Below, in pieces: positions 31,584 through 43,135 of a stretch of DNA of 64,000 bases. The translations under genes were made by a program, and so were the position numbers. Under the pieces are notes generated by a model. That model saw only the letters and a program-made list of their open reading frames with translations, was not told the origin of the DNA and did not search any database. The stretch is from Undaria pinnatifida. Its lineage: Eukaryota; Sar; Phaeophyceae; Laminariales; Alariaceae. How positions within the stretch are numbered: the stretch's first letter is position 1; the number at the start of each line of letters is the position of its first letter. The stretch covers positions 558,001 through 622,000 of the forward strand of contig JABAKD010000007.1 of NCBI GenBank assembly GCA_012845835.1. Direction: 5' to 3'.

Positions 31584-31907
31584 ATGGCAGCGAAGCTGAA
31601 AAGGCATAGGTTCCTAAACAGGAGTGAGTACGAAACGATAAAAATGTTTATGAAGTCGCTCAAGTACTTACATAAGCAAGATGGCTTGCTGTTCTTAGTC
31701 GATAGCAGAGTACACAGTTTTTTAGTGCGGGCTTGGATCGGTGACTCGGTTGCTGACCCTTTTGGCTATCTCCTCGCTAGTAGTATGTATAACGATGTAG
31801 CCGAACGACTGTCAGATATCTCGTACGTATCTGAACCCCACAGAAAGAGGAAATATGGACGAGACTTGACCGTGTCCCAATCCAGGGGTTTATGTTACCG
31901 CAGTTGA
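31584..31907 (+). CDS. hypothetical 107-residue protein in the tandem unit (copy 2)
   Basis: Same sequence as the frame at 31002-31325, displaced by exactly 582 bp, with no amino-acid difference seen. Its stop falls at the junction with the third partial unit. Confidence 0.35.
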   Translation: MAAKLKRHRFLNRSEYETIKMFMKSLKYLHKQDGLLFLVDSRVHSFLVRAWIGDSVADPFGYLLASSMYNDVAERLSDISYVSEPHRKRKYGRDLTVSQSRGLCYRS

Positions 31908-32233
31908 ATCTTCGGTGGAACCTAGATGTAAACGTAGATTCGAGTATGTTAAGGTTGTCCCGTTGTCCCGGTATTCTACCGTACCACGGGCATTGTTTTG
32001 TGATGATCAGGTGGTGATGCAACCCACCATGATCACCCTCCCTTCTCTCCCTTCTTTCCCTACTTTCCCTTGTTCTTCTTCTCTCTCTGGCCTCAAGCGC
32101 CCTTTCCAAACTATCCCTTTTCATTCTTATCACACGTGATCTTAACAGACACTTCGGTGCCACCTCTGCATCTCTTCGCATAGAAGACAGAGCCTCCGCA
32201 GAACCATTGTGTTCACAGGCTATTCACAACCGC

Positions 32234-34334
32234 AACCATTTTTCAACGGAACAATCATACATATTTCCATATGTTAACATTGATGGCGAGTTAGAAATTA
32301 CAGGAATATTTCAAATCAATTCATGCACACATGATTTCGTGTGAAAGGCACCTTCTCGCGAATCAAACCCAGGCGTAGTGTATCTGTTTGTTGGTAAGTG
32401 GCGTCCATTTTATGCCATCCTCAGTATTGGATTCCCTCACATTGCCTTGTCCTCTCCGAACCACTCGCCGCCACCAGACCCAAGCCGTGCACCTGAGCAT
32501 CTGCGTCATGCCGCCCACTTTCCTTTTCTGTCTCTGCCATCACCGCCAGCCTGCCCCGGGCGTTTGGTAGGCGAATAATCGTAAGAGTTAGGCATCTCAC
32601 GATATCCCAGACATCCCAGATTCACCAGATGTTGTCTCAGATAGTGCAGATGTAGGGGTAACACGTTTCGGCCGCAACGTTAATTAATTAGCCGCCGGGG
32701 GGCGGTTCAAGTAAAAGGCCACCACCAAATATATTTTAATTTTCTTGTGTTTGACAATATACTATTACGTTTGGAACATACCGTAGGCCATGTGGGATTG
32801 TTCATCGGGCTAATGATCAATTCGTTCCATCAAAGTTAGAGTTTGTGTCAGGCAGAGAGCTCGAGTGGGGCACCTAAGAAAATACAAGGCTCACCTCTAT
32901 CGAAGCACGGGGTAAAGCGAGTGAGGTAAGGGGAGTTCTACACGTGCTACGATACAGGTAGCACTTTTGGCATGAAATTGCTTTTGAACGACGGGGCTCT
33001 TTAGCCCGAAATCGTGTTAAGTAGGCCCTTTATCTGTCTAATTGTCGGCATTTTTTACCCTGTATTAATAGCAGTTTTTTTTTTCTTTAAACAATTTTTC
33101 GGGAGAGGTCTGAAGCTCTAAAAGTAGAGGAACCTTAGACAAAAAGTGGTGTACCCCTCTATGAAAGCACGCGGCGGGGTTCGCTGTTTTCTACTATGAT
33201 GCAGCGGCTAAAGACATGCTCCGTCGACAAAGCCTCTCTAAGCATGGCGATCTCCGTGATTTCACTGTTTCGCTCGTTTGCGGTAAGCATTGCAGACCCA
33301 ATTACAAGCAGGCTGGAGTACATACTCCAACAGTACCGATCGTTGCAATAACTACAGTAGTAGGAAATATGTAGACCCCCCAAAAAAAACTGCCAGTGTG
33401 GTCGAACCATGAGCACCACTGTTTGTCGATGTATCCAACTGAGAGATCGTGTCATGTTGGCCTGGCTGGCTTAACCTGGCCTAGCTACGCATCGGGCGGC
33501 AAAAGGAAGAGTACACCGACCAAGATCCCGGCAACGATATCGAGAAACAGGAATGGACAGTGATGGTACAATCCATCCCCCCGACAGATTGTGTGGCTAT
33601 AGTCTAGTCTATCCTTGGTGGGACTGGTTTTATTGTAGACCGCCGTTTCAGCTCCTCAAAGCACCAATACACCACTGCCTCATGCTATGCTATGCCGGGA
33701 ATAGCAAGCGCGAGCAGTTTACCGGCCAATTTGCACGATGCAATTAGCTGATCACGATATTAGCACCATAACTCTTGTATGCTTGGGGCTTGAAAAACAC
33801 GGCAACGGCGTCATTTACACAGCTTTACAGCGGCTACGTAACACACCCTGTGGTTTCTATGATTGTTGGCTGGGTGTTTGGTGGAAGGCGAACGTGTGCG
33901 GAGCTTGCTGAAGTTTCCCTGTGTGTTCATCATATTATTTCCCCGAACTCCAATAGTTCCAGCGATTGCCGCTACCGCTACCGTGAAATACACATCCATG
34001 GCAAATTGTGGGTATGCCCCAGTTTTCCGGAGAACACGCTACGCTCATCTTTACTGTAGCTCCTCATTGCCAAAAAGCCGACTGTCGAACAGGTACTGCA
34101 TGTACTACTGCCGTAGTGCGGTGATGGCTGCCAAAAGGTAGGAATGCATATTGCGAATAGCTTGAAAGAAAAAGGCAGTGTCGGTACTTTAGTAGTTGAA
34201 GGCGGGGGATGGTTAATTCCGAAGTTGGTTATGTTCTGTCGGGTTTGTGGATCCCGGGTAAATATATGGGACTCTTACAATAATTCTTCGGGTGTGGTTA
34301 TGTCAATTATACACACTACCAACTTGTCACGCAG
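32234..34334. other. unassigned sequence
   Basis: No gene recognised in 2.1 kb. Short frames without motifs occur on both strands, and there is a pyrimidine run near 33075. Confidence 0.5.
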
Positions 34335-36053
34335 GGTATTCTGTACATACCGTCTGCATGATCGCCTCCCAACCTATGCCGAGCGAGGCATGACTAACAA
34401 AGTAACGTAATTGAGCGCGTGTACACTAAGCGTTCTTTTCAAAACAATATCGACTCGCATTTCTCCCTTTTGTTCAAAATCGGCGGTGACATTGAATGAC
34501 CACATCACCTAGCCTGTTGTGTTTGGCAATATATATATCTCTTTCTTATAATTATCGATGCCAGAAAACAATGGTATCTACATGATTGTACCTATCTATT
34601 GAAATATTCTATCTTTGGATCCATGTACAATAACAAATTATGAAGCTTTTAACACGTTGTTTAACTGGGTTGCATACTACATGTAACATCAAACGTTTTC
34701 AAATAATAAGCATCACCAGGCGGGTGAAATAAAAGGGTGTCCTCTTGCTGCAACCGTCCGATTCGTCCCTTTCGAGGGTTTATAGTTTCCTCGCACATAT
34801 TGAAATGCCCTCACCCTCCCCGATCCCTCTTGTTCAAACGCCCCACCTAAAATCAAAATCTACCAGAGTAATAAACATCACCAGCCAGCTGATATCACCT
34901 CATTATCCTTCTAGCCATTCGTGTCGTTGATAAACATCATCTCCACCCTCCCCCCACCCCCCTTTTGTTCCTCGCCCAGTTCGTTCAAACGCCCCACTTA
35001 CAATCGAAATCGGCCTGAGTAATAAACACTTCCAAGCAATTGATATCACGGCATTATCTTTCCAGCCATCCATGACGTAGCTTTCATTCATCCCCCCTCC
35101 CCCCCTACAACGCCCCCTCCTTCCCCACACCCCGCACGATCGCCTAGACCCAGCACCGCGCGTATAGCAAGCCCCTACATATATGATTAATACGGGCGAT
35201 CGGAGGATTACACAAAATGTTGCGAAAATCAGTGTCGACCAAATCCTTGATCTCATAGCTGGAGTGTGTTTTAAAATTTCATGTGACCTAAACCACTTGA
35301 AAACCCTTCCCCTCCCCCCCCCCCTCCTCCCCCTTGTGTTTTTTTTCCGCCCTCTCTTGCTCAAACGCCCCACCTAACATCGACATCCACCGGAGTAATA
35401 AACACGTCCACGCCCTGGATATCGCCTCGTTATCGTTTTAGAGATGTCCATGCCGCTGCTGCAATGTCCACCCACCCCCGCCCCCGATCCTAACGCCCCC
35501 TCCTTCCCAACCACCCGCACCATCACCTAGATCTAGCACCACACGTATAGCAAACCCCTACATCTATGCGACCTAAAGCCCTCCCCCCCCCCCCCCGCCA
35601 CATTCCTCCCCCCCTCCCCCACAAGAGGGATCCATAGTTTCCACGCACAACTTGAGCTGCCCCACCTTTCCCTCCCCCGCCCTCCCCCCCTCCCGGTCCC
35701 CGTTTGATCAAGATCAGGCTCCCACGTCCTTCAAAACTCCGCCCTCCCCTCGCCGGTTATTCGACTTACAAGGTTTACTTGATAGACTGATGCATTTTTT
35801 TCCACAGCTGTCAGATTTTGTCCCCCTCAGAAACGGGCTTGATAATTTCCGCGCACAGACTGCGTAACATCACCCTAATGACCCTGATAGCTACACTGTA
35901 GTTGCAAGGGGAGTCGCCGACCTACCAGGTATATCCTTAATGAGGACACACAACCCGTAATACGCGCGATCGGAGTATCACACACAGCTTGCAAAGATGA
36001 GTTTCGACAAAATATTCGATCTCACAGCTGGAGAGTGTATTTTAATTTCTACG
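34335..36053 (-). repeat. left arm of a large inverted repeat (long-form R1)
   Basis: Read on the minus strand it matches 39492-41070 block by block: the R1 core at 36053-35705, a C-rich (G-rich on minus) stretch, a second R1 start at 35285-35168, the AATGGAAGCTACGTCATGG block at about 35080, the GTGCGCGGAAACTAT-type block near 34790, and the distal CATGCAGACGGTATGTAC end at about 34340. The arm is about 1.7 kb. Confidence 0.8.
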
Positions 36054-36089
36054 ATAAATCTAATAAGTTCCTCGTATTGCGCCACGCGC

Positions 36090-36412
36090 GTACAGAACTT
36101 ACAGTAGTTTCGGGCGGGCCCAAACAATGCTGGACCCGTGTTCCGGGTATTATTGTTGCACGGGACGTACAGACACCACAGAAGTTGCGGGTACGGGTAT
36201 AACTGTTCTACAAAACTCAAAGAAGTTCCGGGTGCGGGTATGAAAGTCTCACATAATCCCAGAAATGCATTGTATTATTGCGCGGGTGTACAGGTGTTAC
36301 AGTAGTTCCGGGTACGGGTATGAATGTCGTACTGAACTCACATAAGTTCTTTGTACGTTTTTGGATGTCGTACCGAACTCACATAATAAGTTCCGGTTGC
36401 GGGCAATACCCT
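36090..36412. repeat. diverged minisatellite (CAGAACTCACAGAAGTTCCGGGTACGG-type)
   Basis: Repeated motifs ACAGTAGTTTCGGGC, CACAGAAGTTGCGGGTACGG, AAAGAAGTTCCGGGTGCGG, ACAGTAGTTCCGGGTACGG and ACATAAGTTCTTTG are spaced about 60-70 bp apart. The same motif family returns at 37300-37500. Confidence 0.75.
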
Positions 36413-36417
36413 AGCAA

Positions 36418-36720
36418 ATGCACGCCCCCGAGGGAAGAATTCGCCTTGAAATGGAGGACATGATCCAACTTGTACGGCACGTTCTCATTAGGCCAACGTC
36501 CCCGAGGCAATCCGTCTTAGATGTGAGGGTATTATCGACAACCACTACCGACACGAAAATAGCAAGCCTCAACGAATGGCAACCGGGGCAACAGCTGTGC
36601 TCACGGCCACTGTTCTTTAACAGAAAATACCATAGCGTACCCCGGCCGTGGCGCCTCTCGCAAAATGATGGCGGTCGCAAGCCCAATGTTGCCACCAGGT
36701 GGATAACCCAAGTACCATGA
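36418..36720 (+). CDS. hypothetical 100-residue open frame
   Basis: An ATG-initiated frame (MHAPEGRIRLEMEDMIQL...) of 100 codons with ordinary composition and WQPGQQLCSRPLFFNRKY in the middle. No family is recognised. It lies directly after the minisatellite; a competing open frame exists on the other strand, so coding status is uncertain. Confidence 0.2.
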   Translation: MHAPEGRIRLEMEDMIQLVRHVLIRPTSPRQSVLDVRVLSTTTTDTKIASLNEWQPGQQLCSRPLFFNRKYHSVPRPWRLSQNDGGRKPNVATRWITQVP

Positions 36721-37299
36721 CAAAGAAGCGAATCTACCGAACACATGAAGTAGAGTGCCAGATTCCGATGATGGCTGCATCGCTCTCGTTGCTCCGTGAG
36801 TGGCGGGTTTGGGCTTCCTCCGCCCACCCACGAGAGGGTGGGGGTGGTAGCCTCCTAGGGTGCGCCGCTAAACAAAACAGAGGCATGCGGCAGCGTCCAC
36901 GCGAAAATGAACGCCGCTCTCATCTACAAACGTGCTTGTTAACCGGCTGTTGCGCGAGATCTGCATTGTTCCGATCAAAAATACATTGGCAATATACCCA
37001 ATACGTGGTTTTACGATAGGAAGCAACTTGGTATATTTCCTCAAAATAGAATGGAATCAATTCTATAAAAAAAACGTTTTGATTCAAAAACGTCCTTAAT
37101 TAATACATGCCCTTAGAAATGTAGAAACGAAAATCAAACATGATCAGGTCCTATCATTATGTAATGCGTACTGCTGTTCGGTGTTCGACTTGTGTGACTG
37201 ACGAGACATGGCATCACGCACACTGCACTCTCCCGAGTGAGCACCGAGATCCCCAGGTATTGTAACAAAGCTATACCCCTACCCCGGGTGTTGTGCTGC
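36721..37299. other. unassigned sequence
   Basis: Nothing recognised. Confidence 0.5.
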
Positions 37300-37500
37300 A
37301 GTCATACAAAAGTCACAGAAGTTCCGGGTATTGTGGCACGGGCGAAAAGAACTCACAGAAGTTTCGGGAAGGTATGAAAATACGGTACCCGTACCCCGGG
37401 TGTTTGTGGCACTGACGTACAGAACTTACAGAAGTTCCGGGTTTGGATATGAAAGTCGTACAGAACGCACAGAAATTCCGGGTACGGGCATGTATTCAAT
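37300..37500. repeat. second block of the CACAGAAGTTCCGGG minisatellite
   Basis: Units GTCACAGAAGTTCCGGGTAT, CTCACAGAAGTTTCGGGAAG, CTTACAGAAGTTCCGGGTTT and CGCACAGAAATTCCGGGTAC are spaced 40-70 bp apart. Confidence 0.8.
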
Positions 37501-38379
37501 GTAGGTCCTATCAACGAATGTACGTCGGGCAGTTGCACAGCTGACCTCGGGTTATTGCGGGATATTGCGGGATATGAATAGTTGTATCCTAGTAGAAATA
37601 TTTTGAGGCATAGATTGGGTAAGCTGTTGGTTAACCTTTTGCAAGTGGTCAAACGGACAAATACCCCACCAATTCCTTAACAAATGGTGTCGTCGACAGA
37701 CCATGATTTCGTTTAGTCGTGGGTAAGAATCCCACCATCCACAATGATAAACATATTAAGACTTTCCCCATGTCGAACATGAAAAATACTCTCCCCGGTA
37801 TACCCACGATATAAAAACGCTTGGATATTGACAGGTCCGCCCGTATATCCGGCCGACTTATTAATAGTATCCCGCCGTTTCAGGGGTGGAGAGTGTTATA
37901 CTGCTTAGATTAGGTAAGCATATTGTTAACGTTTTACAAGTGGTTAAATGGACAAATACCCCACAAAATATTAACATGAAGCTCCTGGGAAAGGAACATT
38001 GCGGGGAATCTAGATTTGAGAGTTCTTGGGGTGTGGTTCAGCAAGGCACTGAGGATTATGGCTCGAGGTAGACGTTGAAAAAATCTAGTACTCACAGCCT
38101 GCCCGATGTGCGGTATGTTTATGTAATGTACGGAGATAAGATTCATGACTCACCTATGTATGAGCATTACAAAAAAATTTGATATCGAGAAATGAGTGGA
38201 TTTTATTTGATGACGGTGTGTTGTCATATTATAAGCCACCCGGCTGGAAGCATGCCTACTATGGTACGTTTAGTGCTGGGCTGATTCCGATGGAATACGC
38301 CCTTGTTTCAGTCTTGTTTAGTCCAGTTTCGGTATCTGGTTTGTGGGTGCCTTTTTTGCCGATTTTGACTCACATGTCT
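37501..38379. other. unassigned sequence
   Basis: Two partly similar stretches (CAAGTGG-AA-GGACAAATACCCCAC at 37640 and 37940) indicate an old local duplication of about 300 bp spacing. No gene is recognised. Confidence 0.5.
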
Positions 38380-38540
38380 TGATTATGATGAGATACTCGG
38401 ATGAAGGCGACAATAATACACAGGATAATTCTACAACAACATCATGAACACAGGGAGTTTTCTTTTATCAGCTTCCACCGCGCAACCAAGACCTCGGCAT
38501 TAGATGGGCCACGTGAGTAAGCCGAACCTGGGAAAAGGTT
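38380..38540 (+). repeat. short dispersed repeat shared with 41.06 kb
   Basis: GATAATTCTACAACAACATCATGAACAC...CAACCAAGACCTCGGCATTAGATGGGCCACG aligns with 41063-41170. In the second place it directly follows long-form R1, so it may be the distal end of that family. Confidence 0.7.
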
Positions 38541-39261
38541 ATCCCGTTTTTCTAGTGAACGATGGCAATTACATTGGAACGGTTCACGGGGAGGAGAACT
38601 CTCTGGACCGAGATTGACTCAAAACGCATTTTTTTGCTGGATGCTTCAGGTGTTTTGTTTCTTCGTCAACGACCTCCACCCTACACGCCCGTGACGAGAC
38701 CCGAACGTACACCAGCAGCGACAGAGGGCAAGACCATCGAGACGTAGCCCATGACAGCCAGATACTGGAAGAGGCGAGAGCAGTCAGGGATGGACGACTC
38801 GAGCCAGAAGAGCCACGGTCCTTCACCTGCTAGTCAGACCTCCTTGTACGTCCTTGCATTGAGAGAGCGTTCTTAGGTGTTGACTTTTGAGCTGCAGTTA
38901 CGAGCTGTTCTGCGGATGATACTTTGGAAAGGGGGGATGGCAGTGCAAGGACAGCCCGCGAAAAAAGTGGGAATGAGCGTGAAGGAACAACATGTGCACA
39001 CCAGGGGATTGGGGGAAGGTCGGGGGAGGAAACGAGCAGGACAGAGCAAAGGAGGAGAGGGGTACCCTCTTCCGCGCCAGCTAGAGCTTCGCCTCACGAA
39101 GGGCGCGTATCAGGTTCTCTTGATTTCTGTGTTTTTCCATACTTCTCTGCAGGGTCCACTGATGTGTTGTTGTTTTCGTGGACGCGTGGTGTCGTATGTA
39201 ACTGAAGAGTTGACGTTTAATGTTTCCGTTTTCCAAGGCGCATGTGATAAATATTGTACAA
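38541..39261. other. unassigned sequence
   Basis: Open frames on both strands between 38562 and 39266 (up to 129 codons) have no recognisable domain and contradict one another; none is called. Confidence 0.4.
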
Positions 39262-39491
39262 ATTAAAATACACTCCAGCTGTGAGATCGAGTATTTTGTC
39301 GAAACTCATATTTGCAAGCTGTGTGTGATACTCCGATCGCGCGTATTTTTTGTGGGTGTGTAGACTCAGTACGGATTTTGGTCGTCAACTCCCCTTGGAA
39401 CCACGGCGTAGCTTGTACCAGGGTCAACAGGGTGATGTTAGTCTGTGCGCTGAAACTATTAAACCCGATTTTGAGGGTGACAACTCATATA
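39262..39491 (+). repeat. dispersed repeat R1, truncated tandem copy
   Basis: The first about 220 bp of R1, from ATTAAAATACACTCCAGCTG to CCCGATTTTGAGGGTGACAA, followed immediately by a second, longer R1 copy in the same orientation. Confidence 0.85.
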
Positions 39492-41070
39492 TTATAAAAT
39501 TAAAATACACTCTAGCTGTGAGATCGAATATTTTGTCGAAACTCATTTTGCAAGCTGTGTGTGATACTTCGATCGCGAGAAATTTTTGTGGGTGTGTAGA
39601 CTCAGTACGGATATAGGTCGGCGACTCCCCTTGCAACTACAGTGTAGCTATCAGGGTCAACGGGGTGATGTTAGGCAGTCTGTGCGAGAAAACTATAAAC
39701 CCCGTTTCTGAGGGGGACAGAATTTGACAGCTGTGGAAGGAAATGCATAAGTTTATCAAATGAATCCTGTATGTCGAATAACCGGTGAGGGGAGAGCGGA
39801 GTTTTGAAGGACGTGGGGGCCTGATTTTGATCAAACAGGGGACGGGAGGGCGGGACGGGGGGGGGGGGGCACGGGTGGGGCAGCTCAATTTGTGCGTGGA
39901 AACTATACACTCTTTTTGTGGGGGAGGGGGGATGTGGCGGGGGGGGCGGGGGGCGGGGGGGGAGGGCTTGGTAGGGGTTTGGTGCTTGGTCTAGGCGATG
40001 GTGCGGGTGGTGGAGAAGGAGGGGGCGTTGGGGGCGGGGGTGGGTGGACATTGCAGCAGCGGCATGGACATCTCTAAAACGATAACGAGGCGATATCCAG
40101 GGCGTGGACGTGTTTATTACTCTGGCGGATTTCGATATTACGCGGGGCGATTAATCAATAGAAAGCAAGGAAAATATGTAAATATATAGACAGTATATTT
40201 AAGGGGCGGGGGCGGGGGTGGAGGGTTTTCAAGTGGTTTAGGTCACATGGGATATTAAAATACACTCCAGCTATGAGATGAAGGATTTGGTCGACACTGA
40301 TCTTCGCAACGTTGTGTGTGATCCTCCGATGGCGCGTATTAATCATATATGTAGGGGCTTGCTATACGCGCGGTGCTGGGTCTAGGCGATCGTGCGGGGT
40401 GTGGGGAAGGAGGGGGCGTTGGAGGGGGGGAGGGGAGATGAATGGAAGCTACGTCATGGATGGCTAGGAAGATAATGCCGTGATATCAATTGTTTAGGAG
40501 TGTTTATTACTCGGGCCGATTTCGATTGTAAGTGGGGCGTTTGAACGAACTGGGCGGGGAACAAAAGGGGGGGGGGGGAGGGCGGCGAGCATTTCAATAT
40601 GTGCGCGGAAACTATATATCCTCGAAGAGGACGAATCGGACGGTTGCAGCAAGAAGAAACCCTTTTATTTCACCCGCCTGCTAACGTTTTTCTTCCAGAA
40701 GGTTTGATGTTACATGTAGTATCCACCCTAGATTTTAGGTGTAGTAAACAACGTGTAAAACCTTCATAATTTGTTAATGTACATGGATCGAAAGATAGAA
40801 TATTTCAATCGATAGGTACAATCATGTGGATACCATTTTTTTCTGACATCGCTAATTATTTAAATGAGATACATATTGCCAAATACAACAAGCGAGGTGA
40901 TGTGGTCATGCAATGCCACCGCCATTGAGATCGAAAGGGAGATATGCGAATCGTTGTGCTTTTGAAGGGAACGTAGTGTACACGCGCTCAATTACCTTAC
41001 TTCGTTGGTCATACTTCGCTTGGAATAGGTTGGGAGGCGGTCATGCAGACGGTATGTACGGAATAATTCT
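39492..41070 (+). repeat. right arm of a large inverted repeat (long-form R1)
   Basis: Inverse of 34335-36053. The order is R1 core (39492-39840), G-rich tract (39850-40050), second R1 start (40250-40350), the AATGGAAGCTACGTCATGG block (40440), GTGCGCGGAAACTATATATC (40610), TTCAATCGATAGGTACAATC (40805) and CATGCAGACGGTATGTACGG (41043). Confidence 0.8.
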
Positions 41071-41800
41071 ACAATAATATGATCAACACTGGGACTTCTC
41101 TTTTATCAGCTGCTAACGCGCAACCAAGACCCCCGCATGAGGTGGGCCACGAGAGCAAGCCGACCCTTAGCATGGGCCTTTCCACTAGAGGTAGTCCGTG
41201 ACCATCCCATGGTCACTCCGCTCACTACCTTTCCAACATCTCCTCCTTTTTCCTTCCGTATTCATCTGGATACCTAAATAATCAAATAATCAAGATAAAC
41301 ACAACATCTTACTGAGACATACTGCAAAGGGCAGTACTTTGTCTGGACATCACTTCATGTGTGTTGTCACCCCGCTTCTTTTCAACTCTGTCATTTGAAC
41401 AGCATCAATATCCTACAGAACTTACAGGAGCTGTTCGTAGGATAAAACCCGAGATGAAATAAATCGAGTGTTGTTCTGTACGTACCTTCCAGAAGACAAT
41501 CTTGGTAAGTTCCGTGGGTCTCCTTCGAGCGTTTAACGAGGTAACACGAACTATTGGCTCTGCAAACTATTGAATTGTTACACCGTGAAGTAATACCTCG
41601 CCTGACGGCAAACTTCATTTTATTCACGGTATTGTGTACAATGCTCAGAAGATAAATGATTGCCACCAGTCTGTGTTAATACACCGAGGAGGTATGAATG
41701 TTCCTCGTCTGGAGCCGTTGTCAAACTCCAACTTTCAAGGCCTCTTTTTCTCGACTCGAGGCACTCCACATAGGTTTTTCTAGACATACATGCCTTTCCT
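41071..41800. other. distal repeat end, then unassigned sequence
   Basis: 41071-41175 matches 38390-38540. The rest has no recognised feature; a 91-codon minus-strand frame has no motif. Confidence 0.5.
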
Positions 41801-41888
41801 TGTACGGCTTACACGTATATGTACTCGTAGACGAGTGTATTGTATGTACGGCTTACACGTATATGTACTCGTAGACGAGTGTATTGTA
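41801..41888. repeat. 44-bp perfect tandem duplication
   Basis: TGTACGGCTTACACGTATAT...GTGTATTGTA occurs twice with period 44 (starts 41801 and 41845). No difference was seen. Confidence 0.95.
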
Positions 41889-42485
41889 TGGTACAGCATG
41901 TTGGTTTATGTGTTGGTTTATGCCTGCGCACAAGTCTGATGTATGACGTGTGTGACACTGCATAGAATCTGCGGAGAGGGCAGAGTAGAACTATTGATAT
42001 GATTGGCGGTCCCAATCTTCAATATGTTCGAGTAGAGCCCCCTTTGGCGCAGTGTACTCGTGCTACTGTTGTTACTCTGTCTACTATTTTGTTTTCTTCA
42101 GGTTTGCATGTTCCGAGTGGCCTCCGAGACTCCGGTACTTTAAGATATATTCTATCTTCATATCTTCTGCTCCGCCTGATGGTCTCTCGTCGGGTATCGA
42201 GAGCAATCTCCCCGTGAGCCACCCTACGCCGGGCATACAGATTGTCAATTGACACAGGTACCATGTTTACCATGTACGGACCAAGACTACTAATAGGGGG
42301 ATCAGGTTAGGTGCATGTTTTGTCAGTGAGCCGAACGCACTCGTGGGAGTAGCCGCCCCGTTCCTTTGCGGCGTGAAGCTTTGGCCCTGTTTTCCGCGGT
42401 ATGACGCCGCCGTGGAATGGTTATGCACGAGCTATATGCTTCGCCAAACGAATCACTTGAAGAGCGTTTTGCAGCGGGGTACAGA
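41889..42485. other. unassigned sequence
   Basis: Nothing recognised apart from short frames. Confidence 0.5.
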
Positions 42486-42775
42486 GTCACTCGGTCGAGA
42501 CCAAGGCTACGGTAGAGGGGGTACCCCCATTTTCAGTGGTGTGTTTGAGCCAGTCGCACGAGTGACTCTGTACCTCACGGATGAAAATGGTTTAGGCAGT
42601 TATTTTGGCGCAGCTTGGATCACTTTTGCATTGCGGATTGATTTCGTGGATGTGAAACTTGAAGAATACGTAAGACCGCATAGGAACAAAGGGGTTACTC
42701 GCGCGAGTGACCCCTGCCACTGAAATAAAAGGCCCAAAAAGGGACCCCCCTACCGTAGCCTGGGTCTCGAGTGAC
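42486..42775. mobile_element. MITE-like element, family M1, copy 1
   Basis: Core terminal inverted repeats CTACGGTAGAGGGGG (42507) and CCCCCCTACCGTAG (ending 42758), 252 bp apart. The inversion extends outwards (GTCACTCGGTCGAGACC against GGGTCTCGAGTGAC), giving about 290 bp in all. A related element with the same core ends lies at 53709-54153 and a diverged partial one at 50149. The open frame across it reflects no known protein. Confidence 0.7.
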
Positions 42776-43135
42776 CCGAAGCCGGCGGTGCAAGTATGGG
42801 TAACCTCCTTGTCGTAGCTACGGTCTACGCGGAATGGGTATGCTAACATACACCCATACATATAAACCTACGATCGCGTTTGGGGTGGTTGTCGTATATG
42901 GCCTCAAAACACAGGTCACAGGTCAGGTGTTACTGGTGTCTTACGTTTTTCTCGATGGCCGGCCAATTCTGTGTTGCAGCGTGCCGTGCTGCTGTGCTGC
43001 TATTATTGTTGAGGTATCTTTCTCAAGCCTATTTACTTACATGGCGCATCGCATGTTTCCTTATTCACGACTCGTCTCGAAAATATATAATGGATTTAAA
43101 CAATCAGTAAAAATCTCCCCGACGTATTCCATCGT
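42776..43135. other. unassigned sequence
   Basis: Nothing recognised. Confidence 0.5.

Larger units (their letters stand above)
30739..32142 (+). repeat. 582-bp tandem repeat, two full units and one partial
   Basis: Anchor GTTGAATCTTCGGTGGAACC at 30739, 31321 and 31903. Units 1 and 2 appear identical by eye, whereas the partial third unit has several substitutions (for example AAGGTTGTCC for AAGATTGTCC, and GTTTTGTGAT for GTTTCGTGAT). A 12-bp triplet repeat (GTTGAATCTTAC) precedes the array. Confidence 0.95.
30645..32228 (-). mobile_element. TG/CA-ended element (family SL) with internal tandem triplication
   Basis: On the plus strand the element runs TGTTGAGAG...GCTATTCACA and is flanked on both sides by ACCGC (30640-30644 and 32229-32233), a perfect 5-bp target duplication. 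Single-unit relatives of about 420 bp, inverted relative to this one, lie at 54283-54703 and 58717-59128, so the family looks like a solo LTR or a small LTR-type non-autonomous element. This copy is enlarged to 1,584 bp by a 582-bp unit present about 2.4 times (starts 30739, 31321 and 31903). Each full unit holds 240 bp of family sequence and about 340 bp of extra sequence with a small ORF. No gag, protease or polymerase motif is visible. Confidence 0.75.

Noticed and set aside
42343-42723. 126-codon plus-strand frame
   Set aside because: It starts with GTG, and half of it lies within the M1 MITE, whose second copy does not keep the frame.
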